Shown: piece after piece, positions 26,221 to 35,389 of the stretch | Layout: the number at the start of each line of letters is the position of its first letter | Numbering within the stretch: position 1 is the first letter of the stretch | NCBI GenBank assembly: GCA_025358155.1 | Contig: JANYKR010000039.1 | Location: 35,806 to 99,805 of the forward strand | Direction of reading: 5' to 3' | Length of the DNA: 64,000 nucleotides | From: Betaproteobacteria bacterium | Lineage (GTDB): Bacteria > Pseudomonadota > Gammaproteobacteria > Burkholderiales > Burkholderiaceae_C | The notes under the pieces: generated by a model | What the model was told of the DNA's origin: nothing | Database searches by the model: none | Seen by the model: the letters and a program-made list of their open reading frames with translations, nothing else | Made by a program: the position numbers and the translations under genes

Positions 26221-27207
26221 TCAGGGTGTGAGGAGCTGCATCCACAGCGCCACTTCGTCGATCAGCACCCACTCGCGCAGGATGCGGCTGCGGGCGTGGT
26301 CGACCTCGGCATGGGTGATGCCCAGAATCTCCACCGGCTGCTGTGTGGCCGGGCCAAAGCGCCCGCCGCCCGTGTGCTGGCCCACCAGACGCCAGCGCAT
26401 CGCCACCCGCGGTGTGCGGCCCGGATCGGTGCGCTCGGCCAGGCTGTCGATGAGCAGCGTGGCGCCGTTGAAGGCCGCCGTGTAGCCAAACCAGAAGGCT
26501 TCCGCTGCAGCCACGCCCACAGCTGCCTGTCCGTTGGGCAGTTGCAGGGCCACGGCTTCATCGGCATGGCGCTGCAACACCGCCAGATCACCCGCCCACA
26601 CGGCGCGGTAGGTGGCTGCCAGCAGCTGCGCGCCCGGGGTGTCGTGCAGCGGGTCGTGCCAATGCGCGGGCGGCGCGGGCTGCCACAGCGGCAGCGTGGG
26701 AGCGCCCCGGCCGCCAAGCCATGCCCGGGCCAGCGCTTGGGGGCTGCTGCCCAGCTGCAGCGCGATGGCGCCTTGGTCGCGCACCAGCCATTCATGCACG
26801 ATGCGGTTGCCTGCGCACACACAGTCAGCCACCGTGCGCACCTGCACCGGGCGGCCAGTGGCCGCACCGAAAACGCCGCCACCGCAGTGGGTCATGGTCG
26901 ATGCAATCCGGTGCGACGACAAGTAGCCCCCCGTTGCATCGCCAGCGCCGACGATGTCCTCGCACAACAGCCGCCGGTCCGGGAACTGGTGCAAGGTTTC
27001 AAGCGTGCCGCGTACCACGGCGCCAACCCCCTGGCTGGTGCCGCCTGGGCTGATGACGGCGCAGTCGGCGCTGTAGTAGCGGTGGATGGCGTCGACCTGC
27101 CGGCCCTCCCAGATGCGCGCGGTGATGACGCGGATGTAGTCGTCCAGGCTGCTGAATTCGGCATCAAACCCGGGCAAGGCCGGGTTGACCGTGCTGGGTG
27201 GGTTCAT
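26221..27207 (-). CDS. Two-domain SnoaL/NTF2-like protein, subfamily 1
   Basis: 328 residues. Two NTF2-fold (SnoaL-like) halves are visible. The first half has the subfamily pattern DDYIRVITARIWEGRQVDAI, then YLSSHRIAST, ATGRPVQVRTVADCV and VHEWLVRDQGA. The second half (about residues 190-320) starts near LLAATYRAVWAGDLAVL and ends with HARSRILREWVLIDEVALW. The NTF2 fold includes dehydratases, cyclases, epoxide hydrolases and lyases, so an enzymatic role is likely, but no family-specific catalytic set could be assigned. It overlaps the LacI gene (ATGA) and precedes the sugar ABC ATPase. It is paralogous to the genes starting at 37283 and 39749. Confidence 0.82.
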   Translation of the reverse strand: MNPPSTVNPALPGFDAEFSSLDDYIRVITARIWEGRQVDAIHRYYSADCAVISPGGTSQGVGAVVRGTLETLHQFPDRRLLCEDIVGAGDATGGYLSSHRIASTMTHCGGGVFGAATGRPVQVRTVADCVCAGNRIVHEWLVRDQGAIALQLGSSPQALARAWLGGRGAPTLPLWQPAPPAHWHDPLHDTPGAQLLAATYRAVWAGDLAVLQRHADEAVALQLPNGQAAVGVAAAEAFWFGYTAAFNGATLLIDSLAERTDPGRTPRVAMRWRLVGQHTGGGRFGPATQQPVEILGITHAEVDHARSRILREWVLIDEVALWMQLLTP

Positions 27208-28274
27208 GATCGCGGCAACCGGGCGGACGAGCGCAGCACCAGCCGGGTGGGCACCACCACATGATCACGGGTCACGGCGTCGTCTTCGAGTTGCTGCAGC
27301 AGCATCTGCACCGTGGCTTCGATCATCGGCACGGCGCTTTGCTCAACGGTGGTCAGGCGGTAAGCGCCCCAGGCGGCCTGGGGCACGTTGTCAAAACCGA
27401 CCACCGACACATCCTCGGGCACCCGCAAACCCAGTGCACCGCGCAAGGTGTCGATGGCCGCAAAGGCCATGTGGTCGCTGGCCACAAACAGCGCGTCGGG
27501 CCGCTCAGCGCTGGGCAGCATGCCGCCGAACAGCTCTTGGGTGGCCAACGCGGCGCGTTCGAATTCATAGTTGCCGACCGCGCGTGCCACCACCCGCAAG
27601 CCGCGTTCAGCCAGGCCGGCGCGCAAGCCTTCTTCACGGTCCTGGTTGGTGGATGAATCTTCGGCGCCCGCGATGTAGGCCACGCGCTGGTGCCCGGAAT
27701 CGGCCAGAAAGTGCGCCACCGCGCGGCCGCCGCCCAGGTTGTCCGAGCTGACGGTGCTGATGCTCCCCTTGAGGCTGGTGCGGTTGAACATCACCACCGG
27801 GATGCGGGCATCGGCAATTTGCTGCGCCAGCCCCGACGACAACTGCGTGGACGCCATCACGATGCCATCGACCTGGTAGCGCAGCAACTCGAGCAGCAGT
27901 TCGTCGGCGTCCTCGGTTTCGGTGATGAAGAGCAACACGTGGTAGCCGTCCTTCTGCAGCCGCTGCGACAGCGTCTCGATGACCACCGGGTAGAACTGGT
28001 TCTGCAGGTTCGACAGCACCACCGCGATCATGCGGCTGCGCTGCGAGCTGAGCGTACTGGCAATGGCGTTGGGCCGATAGCCCAGCTTGCGCGCCGCTTC
28101 CAGCACCCGCAGGCGCGTCTCAGGGGCGACGCTGGCCCCGGGGGTGAAGCTGCGGCTGACGGCAGACTGCGACACCTCGGCCAGGCGGGCCACGTCGTTG
28201 GACGTGATGCTGCGCCTGCCTGAGCCCAGGCCCGGGCCGGGGCGGCCTTTCGACGGGTTCAAGGGTTTGATCAT
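27204..28274 (-). CDS. LacI-family transcriptional regulator
   Basis: 356 residues from ATG 28274 (MIKPLNPSKGR); the open frame upstream runs through a tandem repeat and is not likely coding. The helix-turn-helix is SNDVARLAEVSQSAVSRSF at about residues 25-43, followed by the hinge ARKLGYRPNAIA that inserts into the minor groove at a central CpG. A periplasmic-binding-type sensor domain follows (IAVVLSNLQNQFYP, GFDNVPQAAW, TTVEQSAVPM). It is the only local transcription factor found and lies in the middle of the catabolic run. It is the natural candidate to bind the TTGCATAC|GnnTGCAA sites at 39793 and 43900. Confidence 0.95.
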   Translation of the reverse strand: MIKPLNPSKGRPGPGLGSGRRSITSNDVARLAEVSQSAVSRSFTPGASVAPETRLRVLEAARKLGYRPNAIASTLSSQRSRMIAVVLSNLQNQFYPVVIETLSQRLQKDGYHVLLFITETEDADELLLELLRYQVDGIVMASTQLSSGLAQQIADARIPVVMFNRTSLKGSISTVSSDNLGGGRAVAHFLADSGHQRVAYIAGAEDSSTNQDREEGLRAGLAERGLRVVARAVGNYEFERAALATQELFGGMLPSAERPDALFVASDHMAFAAIDTLRGALGLRVPEDVSVVGFDNVPQAAWGAYRLTTVEQSAVPMIEATVQMLLQQLEDDAVTRDHVVVPTRLVLRSSARLPRS

Positions 28275-28340
28275 CTGGCAATCCAGCGGCAGTTCAGCCT
28301 CTGTGCAGGGCCTGCGACGGGGGCGGCAAAGCAGAGCCCC

Positions 28341-28370
28341 AGACCCATCCACAGACCCATCCACAGACCC
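28341..28370. repeat. 12-base tandem repeat upstream of the LacI gene
   Basis: AGACCCATCCAC occurs twice, followed by AGACCC (2.5 units). It lies 67-96 bases upstream of the LacI-regulator start, inside the 157-base gap that most likely holds its promoter. Confidence 0.8.
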
Positions 28371-28431
28371 CTGGCGCGTAGCGTTCGAACCCGGCGTGAG
28401 AGGAAATCGGTGGGCACGGGGTGGCTGTCCA

Positions 28432-29532
28432 TCAATCGACGCTGATGTTGTTGGTCTTGATCAAGTCAGCAAACTTGACCGTCTCGTCCTGAATGAACTT
28501 GCGGAAACTCTCAGGCGACATGGGCTTGGGCGTGAAGCCCTGCGCTGCCAGCTTTGCCGTGGCGCCAGGGGAGTCCAGAACCTCGCCCACTTCCTTGTTC
28601 AGCCAGTTGACGACGGCTGCGGGTGTGCCCGCGGGCGCCAGCAAGCCGAGCCAGGTCACCGCTTCAAATCCCGGAACGCCTGACTCGGCCAGCGTCGGCA
28701 GATCGGGCCGCAGGCGAGAACGCACGCTGCTCGTGACCGCGAGCGCCCTGGCTTGGCCGTTCTGGGCAAAGGCCAGTGCGGTGCTCATGTTGTCGAACTG
28801 CATGTCGATCTGGTTGCCGGCCAGGTCGGCGAGCGACTGGCTGCTGCCCTTGTACGGAATGTGCAGCGCCCGTGCGCCGATGCGGTTGAGCAGCATCAGC
28901 ATCGTCAGGTGCTGCGATGTGCCGTTGCCGCTGGTGCCGTAGGACACGGCATCGGGCCGGGCCTTGAGCGCTGCCATCAGCGCTGGCACGGTTGTGATGC
29001 CCGACTTGTTGCTGGCCAGCAGCACCAGCGGCGTGCTGGCCAACTGGCTGATCGGCGCAAAATCCTTGTCGACGTTGTAGGCCAGCTTTTTCTGCAGCGA
29101 CGGGTTGACCGACAGCGCCGTCTGCGTGCCCAGCAACAGCGTGTAGCCGTCGGGCTTGGCCCTGGCCACCGCCTCGGTGCCGATGCCGCCGCCAGCGCCG
29201 GCCTTGTTGTCGACCAACACTGCCGTGCCCCAGCGCTTGCCGAGTTCTTCAGCCAGCAGACGGGCGATGATGTCGGTGGCGCCGCCGGGCGCAAACGGCA
29301 CCACGATAACGACGCGCCCGCCCTGCGGGTAGCCGGCAGGGCCCGGCGCAACCGCCAGCGCAACGGCCGGCGTTTGCGCCGCCACGGGGCCGCAAAGCAG
29401 GCTCAGCGCAGCGCAGGCAAGCGCGCCAGCGACCCCGCGCAAAAAGTGCGGGCGAGCCGTTGCCCTGGGCGCCGTTGCGGGTGGCGTGGTGCTGTGCATG
29501 AGGTTCTCGACCGCGTGGTGGGTTGTTGTCAT
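28432..29532 (-). CDS. Bug/TctC-family periplasmic binding protein
   Basis: 366 residues from ATG 29532, which overlaps the stop of the preceding Bug gene; ATG 29499 is an alternative. A long N-region and Sec leader (GALACAALSLLCGPVAAQ) precede the mature protein. The Bug signature is VVIVVPFAPGGATDIIARLLAEEL, then AVARAKPDGYTLLLGT and HIPYKGSSQSL. Such proteins bind carboxylates or other small polar molecules for TctAB-type transporters or as orphan receptors. No TctA/TctB gene is in the window, so it is a solo binding protein. Confidence 0.92.
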   Translation of the reverse strand: MTTTHHAVENLMHSTTPPATAPRATARPHFLRGVAGALACAALSLLCGPVAAQTPAVALAVAPGPAGYPQGGRVVIVVPFAPGGATDIIARLLAEELGKRWGTAVLVDNKAGAGGGIGTEAVARAKPDGYTLLLGTQTALSVNPSLQKKLAYNVDKDFAPISQLASTPLVLLASNKSGITTVPALMAALKARPDAVSYGTSGNGTSQHLTMLMLLNRIGARALHIPYKGSSQSLADLAGNQIDMQFDNMSTALAFAQNGQARALAVTSSVRSRLRPDLPTLAESGVPGFEAVTWLGLLAPAGTPAAVVNWLNKEVGEVLDSPGATAKLAAQGFTPKPMSPESFRKFIQDETVKFADLIKTNNISVD

Positions 29533-30527
29533 TCGGCCTGAATGCCGGCGTCCTGGATGACCTTGCCCCATTTGGCGATCTCGGCGCGCTGGAACGCACC
29601 GAAGGCCTCGGTCTGCCGGCCATCGGGTTCAACACCCAGGTTGCGCAGCTTGTCTTGCATGGCCGGCATGGCGACGATAGCTGCCAACTCGCGGCCCAGG
29701 CGATCGACGATGGCCTTGGGCGTCGCTGCGGGTGCAAACACGCCTTGCCAGGACTGCATTTCGAACTTGGGCGCGCCGGCCTCGGCCAGCGTGGGTATGC
29801 CGGGCAGGCTGGCCAAGTGCTGGCTGGAGGTCACGCCCAACACCTTCACGCGCTTGGCGTCGATCATCGGGCGCGCGGCGGCGATGGTCTCGAACACCAT
29901 GTCGATCTGGCCGCCGACCAGATCGACCATGGCCTGCGAGCCGCCCTTGTAGGGGATCTGCCGCATGCGGGTCTGCGTGATGCTCTGGAACAGCTGACCC
30001 GACAGGTGCTGGGAGGTGCCCGCCCCCGCCGTGCCGTAGGTCAGGCTGTCCGGCCTGGCCTTGAGTTCGGCGATCAGATCGGCCACCGAATTGAAGCGGC
30101 TGTCTGCCCGCACCACCAACGCATTGCTCACCATGCCCACCAATGCCACGGGCACAAAGTCGGCCAGCGGTTCATAGCCCAGGTTCTTGGTGAAGAAGGG
30201 GTTGACGGCATGGGTGGTGATGGTGCCGCCCATCAAGGTGTAGCCGTCAGGTGCCGACCTTGCGACCGACTGTGTGCCCATGATGCCCGACACGCCCGGC
30301 CGGTTGTCGACGACGATCGTCTGGCCCAGCCGCTCACCGAGTTGCTGGGCGATCAGCCGCGCCACCCCGTCAGACACGCCACCGGGCGAGAAGGGCACCA
30401 CGTACTTGATGGGCCTGGCAGGCCAGGCGGGGGTTTGCGCGTGGGCATTGCCTGGCGTGACGGCGGCCAGGCTGGCCAGGGACAAGGCCAAGCCCGTTAG
30501 CAGCCAGTGGCGGCGTCGGGTGTTCAT
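29529..30527 (-). CDS. Bug/TctC-family periplasmic binding protein (second, adjacent)
   Basis: 332 residues from ATG 30527 (MNTRRRHWLLTG), chosen for its GGAG Shine-Dalgarno and signal peptide ending in NAHAQTP. It shows KYVVPFSPGGVSDGVARL, SVARSAPDGYTLMGG and RQIPYKGGSQAMVDLVGGQ. It is clearly related to the next gene but not a recent copy, and the leader and ligand loops differ. The two genes overlap by ATGA. A pair of solo Bug proteins in a catabolic operon suggests sensing or uptake of an acidic intermediate. Confidence 0.92.
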   Translation of the reverse strand: MNTRRRHWLLTGLALSLASLAAVTPGNAHAQTPAWPARPIKYVVPFSPGGVSDGVARLIAQQLGERLGQTIVVDNRPGVSGIMGTQSVARSAPDGYTLMGGTITTHAVNPFFTKNLGYEPLADFVPVALVGMVSNALVVRADSRFNSVADLIAELKARPDSLTYGTAGAGTSQHLSGQLFQSITQTRMRQIPYKGGSQAMVDLVGGQIDMVFETIAAARPMIDAKRVKVLGVTSSQHLASLPGIPTLAEAGAPKFEMQSWQGVFAPAATPKAIVDRLGRELAAIVAMPAMQDKLRNLGVEPDGRQTEAFGAFQRAEIAKWGKVIQDAGIQAE

Positions 30528-30568
30528 CGGGCGCTCCAGAGAGACAAAAAAGTTGAGGCGGCGCGTCA

Positions 30569-31366
30569 TCATGCTGCGGTCCAGCCCCCGTCCACCATCA
30601 AGGCTGAGCCGGTGACGAGGGCTGCGGCGTCACTGGCCAGAAACAGCACGGCACCCATCACGTCCTCGACCCGGCCGACCCGGCCCAGCGCAATCTTGCC
30701 CAGCACCTGCTCGCGAAAGGCCGGCGTGGCCAGCCAGTCGTGCGTCATTGGCGTGTCGATGAAGGTGGGGCAGACGGTGTTGACGCGGATGCCGTGGGGC
30801 CCCAGTTCAAGCGCGAGCGCCTTGCTCATGCCCTCCAGCGCGTGTTTGGTGGCGCAGTAGATGGTTCGGTTGGCGCCGCCCACATGGCCCATTTGCGACG
30901 ACATCTGCACGATGCTGCCCGGCAGCCCGGCTTGCTTGAGCCCGCTGGCCACCGCGCGGGCCACAAAAAAAGCGGCCTTGGTGTTGAGCGCCAGCAGGGC
31001 GTCTACATCGTCTTCGGTGACTTCGTCAAAGGGCTTGGGGCGGTTGCCGCCGGCGTTGTTGACCAGCACCTGAAACGGGCCGTGTTGGTGCGCGTGTGTG
31101 GCAAGGGTCTTGGCTACTGCGGCGGTGTCGGTCACGTCCAGTACCAAGGCATGGGCCTGGTCGCCACGCGCGCGCAGGGCCGATGCCGCGGCTTCGATTT
31201 CATCGGCACTGCGCGCGGCCAGCCAGACCTCGGCGCCGGCTTCGGCCAGCGCTGCGGCGCACGCCAGGCCCAGGCCGCGACCAGCGCCGGTGACCAGCGC
31301 GCGCCGGCCATCCAGGCGCAGGCTGGGCGTGCGAGGCAGCAGGGTGGTGAGGGGCAGGGCGGACAT
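30569..31366 (-). CDS. SDR-family NAD(P)-dependent oxidoreductase
   Basis: 265 residues from ATG 31366 (MSALPLTTLLP). The cofactor motif is TGAGRGLGLA (TGxxxGxG), the structural motif is VNNAGG, and the catalytic residues are Ser in VQMSSQMG, Tyr and Lys in YCATK. The C-terminus GSALMVDGGWTAA is typical of classical SDRs. It likely oxidises a secondary alcohol or reduces a ketone of the pathway. It lies 25 bases after the HisD-family gene, so two alcohol dehydrogenases are coupled. Confidence 0.93.
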   Translation of the reverse strand: MSALPLTTLLPRTPSLRLDGRRALVTGAGRGLGLACAAALAEAGAEVWLAARSADEIEAAASALRARGDQAHALVLDVTDTAAVAKTLATHAHQHGPFQVLVNNAGGNRPKPFDEVTEDDVDALLALNTKAAFFVARAVASGLKQAGLPGSIVQMSSQMGHVGGANRTIYCATKHALEGMSKALALELGPHGIRVNTVCPTFIDTPMTHDWLATPAFREQVLGKIALGRVGRVEDVMGAVLFLASDAAALVTGSALMVDGGWTAA

Positions 31367-31391
31367 GAGATGGCTTGGCAGCGGCGGTGGC

Positions 31392-32711
31392 TCAGTCTGC
31401 GGCCGGCACCGGCTGATACCAGGGCAGGTCGGGCTGATGGCCGTAGCGGCGCACCCGCAGGTTGGCCTGCTCGCCGTGGCCGGCGAAGTTTTCCATGTGG
31501 CACAGGCGCGAACAGACCGCGCCGATGGCGGCACTGGCTTCGTCGGTCAGCACACGCTGGTAGGTGCAGGTCTTCAAGAACTTGCCAACCCACAGGCCGC
31601 CGGTGTAGCGCGCGTTCTTGTTGGTGGGCAAGGTGTGGTTGGTGCCGATGACCTTGTCACCGAAGCTGACGTTGGTGCGCGGCCCCAGAAACAGCGCGCC
31701 GTAGTTCGTCATGCGCTGCAAGAACCAGTCGGGGTGTCGCGTCATCACCTGCACGTGTTCGCTGGCGATGCGCTCGGCCTCGGCCAGCATCTCGTCGTCG
31801 CTGTCGCAGACGATGACCTCGCCGTGTTCGGCCCAGGCTTGGGCAGCAATGCCGGCGGTGGGCAGGTGCTTGAGCTGTCGCTCCACTTCGGCCATCGTCG
31901 CGTGCGCCAGCTTTTCGCTGGTGGTCAACAGCACTGCCGGTGAGGTCGGACCGTGCTCAGCCTGGCCGAGAAGGTCGACCGCGCACATCTCGCCGTCCAC
32001 CGAGTCGTCGGCAATCACCAGGGTTTCGGTCGGGCCGGCAAACAGGTCGATGCCCACCCGGCCGTAGAGCTGGCGCTTGGCTTCGGCCACGAACATGTTG
32101 CCCGGGCCCACCAGCATGTCCACCGCCTTCACGCTTTGGGTGCCGATGGCCATGGCGGCCACGGCCTGCACGCCGCCCAGCACCAGGATCTGGTCAGCGC
32201 CTGCAAAGTGCATGGCCGTCACGATGGCCGGGTGCGGCGCACCCTGGTAGGGCGGCGCGGTGGCCACGATGCGCGGCACACCGGCCACCTTGGCGGTGAG
32301 CACACTCATGTGGGCCGAGGCGATGAGCGGGTATTTGCCGCCGGGCACGTAGCAGCCCACCGCGTTCATGGGGATGTGCTTGTGGCCCAGCACCACGCCG
32401 GGCAGGGTTTCAACCTCGACATCCCTCATCGAATCGCGCTGAATCTGCGCAAAGCCGCGCACCTGGGTCTGGGCGAACCGGATGTCTTCGATCTCGCGCG
32501 CACTCAGCTGCTTCACGGCCGCTTCGATGGCGGCTTGCGACAGCGTGAAGTCGGCCGGGTCCCACTGGTCGAACTGGCGTGAGTACTGGCGCACGGCGTC
32601 GTCGCCGCGGGCCTCGACATCGGCCAGGATGCCCTCGACGGTGGTGCGCACCTTGGCGTCGGCGGCGGCGTGGGCGGCGGCGCTTTGGCCGCGTTTGAGG
32701 TAACGGATCAT
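31392..32711 (-). CDS. HisD-family dehydrogenase, probably not histidinol dehydrogenase
   Basis: 439 residues with a GGAG Shine-Dalgarno. The zinc ligands of the HisD fold are recognisable: Gln and His in LLGQAEHGP, Asp in [15 protein letters not shown] and a C-terminal His in [15 protein letters not shown]. The catalytic Glu-His pair is in RIASEHVQV. The context has no histidine genes. Instead it sits with an SDR, Bug proteins and a sugar symporter. A known catabolic member of this family is sulfopropanediol 3-dehydrogenase (HpsN), which does a four-electron alcohol-to-acid oxidation. I infer a similar alcohol-to-acid oxidation here; the substrate is unknown. Confidence 0.85.
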   Translation of the reverse strand: MIRYLKRGQSAAAHAAADAKVRTTVEGILADVEARGDDAVRQYSRQFDQWDPADFTLSQAAIEAAVKQLSAREIEDIRFAQTQVRGFAQIQRDSMRDVEVETLPGVVLGHKHIPMNAVGCYVPGGKYPLIASAHMSVLTAKVAGVPRIVATAPPYQGAPHPAIVTAMHFAGADQILVLGGVQAVAAMAIGTQSVKAVDMLVGPGNMFVAEAKRQLYGRVGIDLFAGPTETLVIADDSVDGEMCAVDLLGQAEHGPTSPAVLLTTSEKLAHATMAEVERQLKHLPTAGIAAQAWAEHGEVIVCDSDDEMLAEAERIASEHVQVMTRHPDWFLQRMTNYGALFLGPRTNVSFGDKVIGTNHTLPTNKNARYTGGLWVGKFLKTCTYQRVLTDEASAAIGAVCSRLCHMENFAGHGEQANLRVRRYGHQPDLPWYQPVPAAD

Positions 32712-32808
32712 GGTGTTCTCCGGTTTGGCCGGCTTGCAGGCCAGGATGAGGGGGTGTGCCGAGGGGCCGTGCCGCCAGCGTGAGTGTGCGCCAGCGCGCC
32801 GTGGGTGC

Positions 32809-33879
32809 TCACCCGGGCCACCGCTTCAGGCCGGGATTGGCGGCGTAGCGCAGGTCGTCCAGCACATCCAGGCCGGCCTGTTGAAGGATGTGCAGCACAT
32901 CGATCATCACCCAGTTGTCGATGATTTTGCCGGCCCGGTCGGTGCGGTACCAATCGGCCACCCGCATCTCCACACGCTTGCCCGATGGCGCCAGCCCCAA
33001 CCACTGACCACCCAGGTGGGTGCCGTACAACGAGGGCCAGCCGGCCGTGACCGCAAAGTGCCCGTCGCCCAGCCGGATGTAGTGGCCGGGCGCGTCGGGG
33101 TTTTGAGCGCCGACGGTGGGGTCGCGCGCGATGCCTTCGCGGTCAGGAAAGGCCTGGATGAACAAGGCGCCGTGGTAGTCCAGGAAGCCGCGTTGACCGC
33201 GGCTGCTACCAATGCCGGCCGGGCCGTACCACATCATGTTTGGATGCCAGTGCGGGCTGTGGCGGTTGCGCGTGGCGCCCAGGTTCTTCAGCTCGTCGCC
33301 CTTGGCGAGGCCGAGCTGCATTTCGCGCACGTTTGCCAGCGTGGTGGCACCGAGTTCAAGGTCCACACTTTCGCCGGTAGCCCCACTGTCACAGGGCGGA
33401 AAGGCCCAGGCCTCGGCTGAGCCGGGCATGCGGCGGAACGGGTAGTGCCCGGCCTGGCGCATCAAGTCGACGATGTCGAGCAGCAGGTAGACCTTGGCGA
33501 TGCGGCCGTCGCGCACCACGGCATTGAGCCCGAAGCGCAGCGCGCACAGGCCCTGGGTGGCCGGGATACCCAGCCATGGCCGGGCCAGATTGCCCATCAG
33601 CACCCCCCAGGTGCTGACACAGTCGCGCCCTTCGTATTCACCGGCCAGCACACAGGCCATGCGGGCTTCCCAATCCGGGAAGGCCTCACGCAGCGGGCCC
33701 CAGAAGCGGGCAGCGGCTTCGGCGTTGCCGCTCAGATCGTTGAAGGGGTGGAAGACGCGCCAGACGCAGTCTGGGTGGCAGTGGGCGGCGAGCGCATCGT
33801 CGATGGCCGCGCCGTCGGCGTCCGACAGGCTTTGCAACAGCGCGGCCAGCAGGCGTTTGTGGTCGGTGTGGGGGTGCAT
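32809..33879 (-). CDS. Two-domain SnoaL/NTF2-like protein, subfamily 2
   Basis: 356 residues from ATG 33879 ([11 protein letters not shown]). The first NTF2-like half contains [32 protein letters not shown] and [15 protein letters not shown]. The second half begins near [16 protein letters not shown] and has [10 protein letters not shown] and [16 protein letters not shown]. These blocks match the protein starting at 43742 and differ from subfamily 1. The His-Trp-His-Pro-Asn and Asp-Trp or Asp-Tyr positions may line the active pocket. It starts four bases after the GPH symporter stop and precedes the HisD-family gene by about 100 bases. Confidence 0.82.
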   Translation of the reverse strand: MHPHTDHKRLLAALLQSLSDADGAAIDDALAAHCHPDCVWRVFHPFNDLSGNAEAAARFWGPLREAFPDWEARMACVLAGEYEGRDCVSTWGVLMGNLARPWLGIPATQGLCALRFGLNAVVRDGRIAKVYLLLDIVDLMRQAGHYPFRRMPGSAEAWAFPPCDSGATGESVDLELGATTLANVREMQLGLAKGDELKNLGATRNRHSPHWHPNMMWYGPAGIGSSRGQRGFLDYHGALFIQAFPDREGIARDPTVGAQNPDAPGHYIRLGDGHFAVTAGWPSLYGTHLGGQWLGLAPSGKRVEMRVADWYRTDRAGKIIDNWVMIDVLHILQQAGLDVLDDLRYAANPGLKRWPG

Positions 33880-33883
33880 GGAT

Positions 33884-35389
33884 TCAGACGGGTGCGAGCT
33901 CGGGCTTGGGCGCTGAGTTGGGCGCAGCTTCGCCAGCGGCTTGTTGCTGGTTGGCGGCAATCGCCGCGCGGGTGGCGTCGTGGGTGGCGCGGGTGACCTT
34001 GAGCATGCCGTAAAAGATGGCTCCCACCAGACCCGGCACGGTGGACAACACAAACGCGGCGGCCAGGCCCATCAGCACCGGCGGGTCTACCTGCCCTGGC
34101 GTGGCCTTGGCCGGAAAAGCCACCCACGCCAGCACCATGCCGGCCAGCGCCGTGCCCAGTGCCTGGTCAACCCGCGCGAACAAGGTGCGCGTGGCGTACA
34201 GCGCACCCTCCTGGCGGATGCCGTAGCGCAGCTCATTCTCGTCGGCGATGTCGGCCAGCGCCGAATACACCGTGGTCGTCATGATGCTGTAGGGCGCGTG
34301 TTGCAGCAGCGAGAAGGCGATCAGGATCCACAACAGGCCCGGCGTTTGCGCCGACAGCACGCCGAAGTAGCCCAGCGCCAGCGGAATGGCCGGCCCCACG
34401 CAGTAGACGATCAGCGCCAACATGCCGGTCCAGCGCTTGTCGAAGCGCTCATGCAGGCGCTTGACGCAGAAGGCCGCAAACACGTAGCCGGCAAAGCTGC
34501 CAACGGCAAAGAAGGCCAGTTGGTCGTTGCGCAGCTGCCAGAAGTAGGTGGCGTTGTAGATCCACAGGCCACCGCGCACGCCGGTCATCAGCGACAGAAA
34601 AAACATCCCCAGCAACAGCACGAGATAGTTGCGGTTGCGCACTACACGCCAGACATCGCGGCCCCACTCCCGTGGCCCGAAGGTCGGCGCCGCTGCGGCC
34701 GGTTGCACGAGGTACGGAATGCGCCGCTTGGTGACCTGGCTGGAGAAAAACAGGCAGGCCAGCACGATCAGCGCGATCGTGATCGAGAACGGCTGCCAGC
34801 GGCTGGGGTCGAGCGCGCCGTTGGGAAACTGCTGGCTGGCGCGGAAGAAGACCAGGAAACACAGCAGCCAGCCGGTGGTGTCGCCGATCCACAGGAAGAA
34901 GGTGTTCACGCCCATGATGCTGGAGCGCTCGAGGTAGTCCTGGCTCAACTCGCCGCCCAGTGCCAGGTGCGGCGTGTGAAACACCGTCATGGCCTGCAGC
35001 AGCATCACGTTGAAGACCGTCAACCACACCAGCTGCTGCGTGTTTGACAGGCCGTCGGGCGGGTTGAACAGGCCATAAAAAAGCAGCGCTGCGGGCACGA
35101 TGGACGCAAACATGAACGGATGACGCCGGCCCCAGCGGCTGCGTGTGCGGTCAGACCAGGAGCCCACCAGCGGGTCGAACACCGCATTCACCGTGAGCCC
35201 GATGGCCAGGGCCACGCCGATGGCCGCCGGGTCGAGGCCGCGCACCTGGTTGTAAAACAGCATCAGGAACGCACTGGTGGTGGTGATGACCACCGCCTCG
35301 GCCGTGCTGCCCAAGCCAAATGCCCACTTCATGCGCCAACTCACCGGGGGTACCGGCGCGGCGGCAAGCTGTTCGGGTCCCTGGCTCAC
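33884..35389 (-). CDS. GPH-type (MelB-like) MFS symporter
   Basis: 501 residues from a GTG that overlaps the previous stop (GTGA); ATG 35332 would shorten it by 19 residues. Twelve membrane helices are expected. The glycoside-pentoside-hexuronide signature is strong: KWAFGLGSTAEAVVITTTS, then VFDPLVGSWSDRTRSRWGRRHPFMF with the conserved Asp and Arg residues. Family members carry sugars or glycosides with a cation. Here it most likely imports the sugar-containing or aglycone product released by the GH1 enzyme. Confidence 0.93.
   Translation of the reverse strand: MSQGPEQLAAAPVPPVSWRMKWAFGLGSTAEAVVITTTSAFLMLFYNQVRGLDPAAIGVALAIGLTVNAVFDPLVGSWSDRTRSRWGRRHPFMFASIVPAALLFYGLFNPPDGLSNTQQLVWLTVFNVMLLQAMTVFHTPHLALGGELSQDYLERSSIMGVNTFFLWIGDTTGWLLCFLVFFRASQQFPNGALDPSRWQPFSITIALIVLACLFFSSQVTKRRIPYLVQPAAAAPTFGPREWGRDVWRVVRNRNYLVLLLGMFFLSLMTGVRGGLWIYNATYFWQLRNDQLAFFAVGSFAGYVFAAFCVKRLHERFDKRWTGMLALIVYCVGPAIPLALGYFGVLSAQTPGLLWILIAFSLLQHAPYSIMTTTVYSALADIADENELRYGIRQEGALYATRTLFARVDQALGTALAGMVLAWVAFPAKATPGQVDPPVLMGLAAAFVLSTVPGLVGAIFYGMLKVTRATHDATRAAIAANQQQAAGEAAPNSAPKPELAPV

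Noticed and set aside
28341-28370. Direct repeats considered as a CRISPR remnant
   Set aside because: Units are 12 bases with no spacers and no cas genes.
31392-32711. Reading this gene as histidine biosynthesis hisD
   Set aside because: No other his gene is near, and the operon is catabolic.
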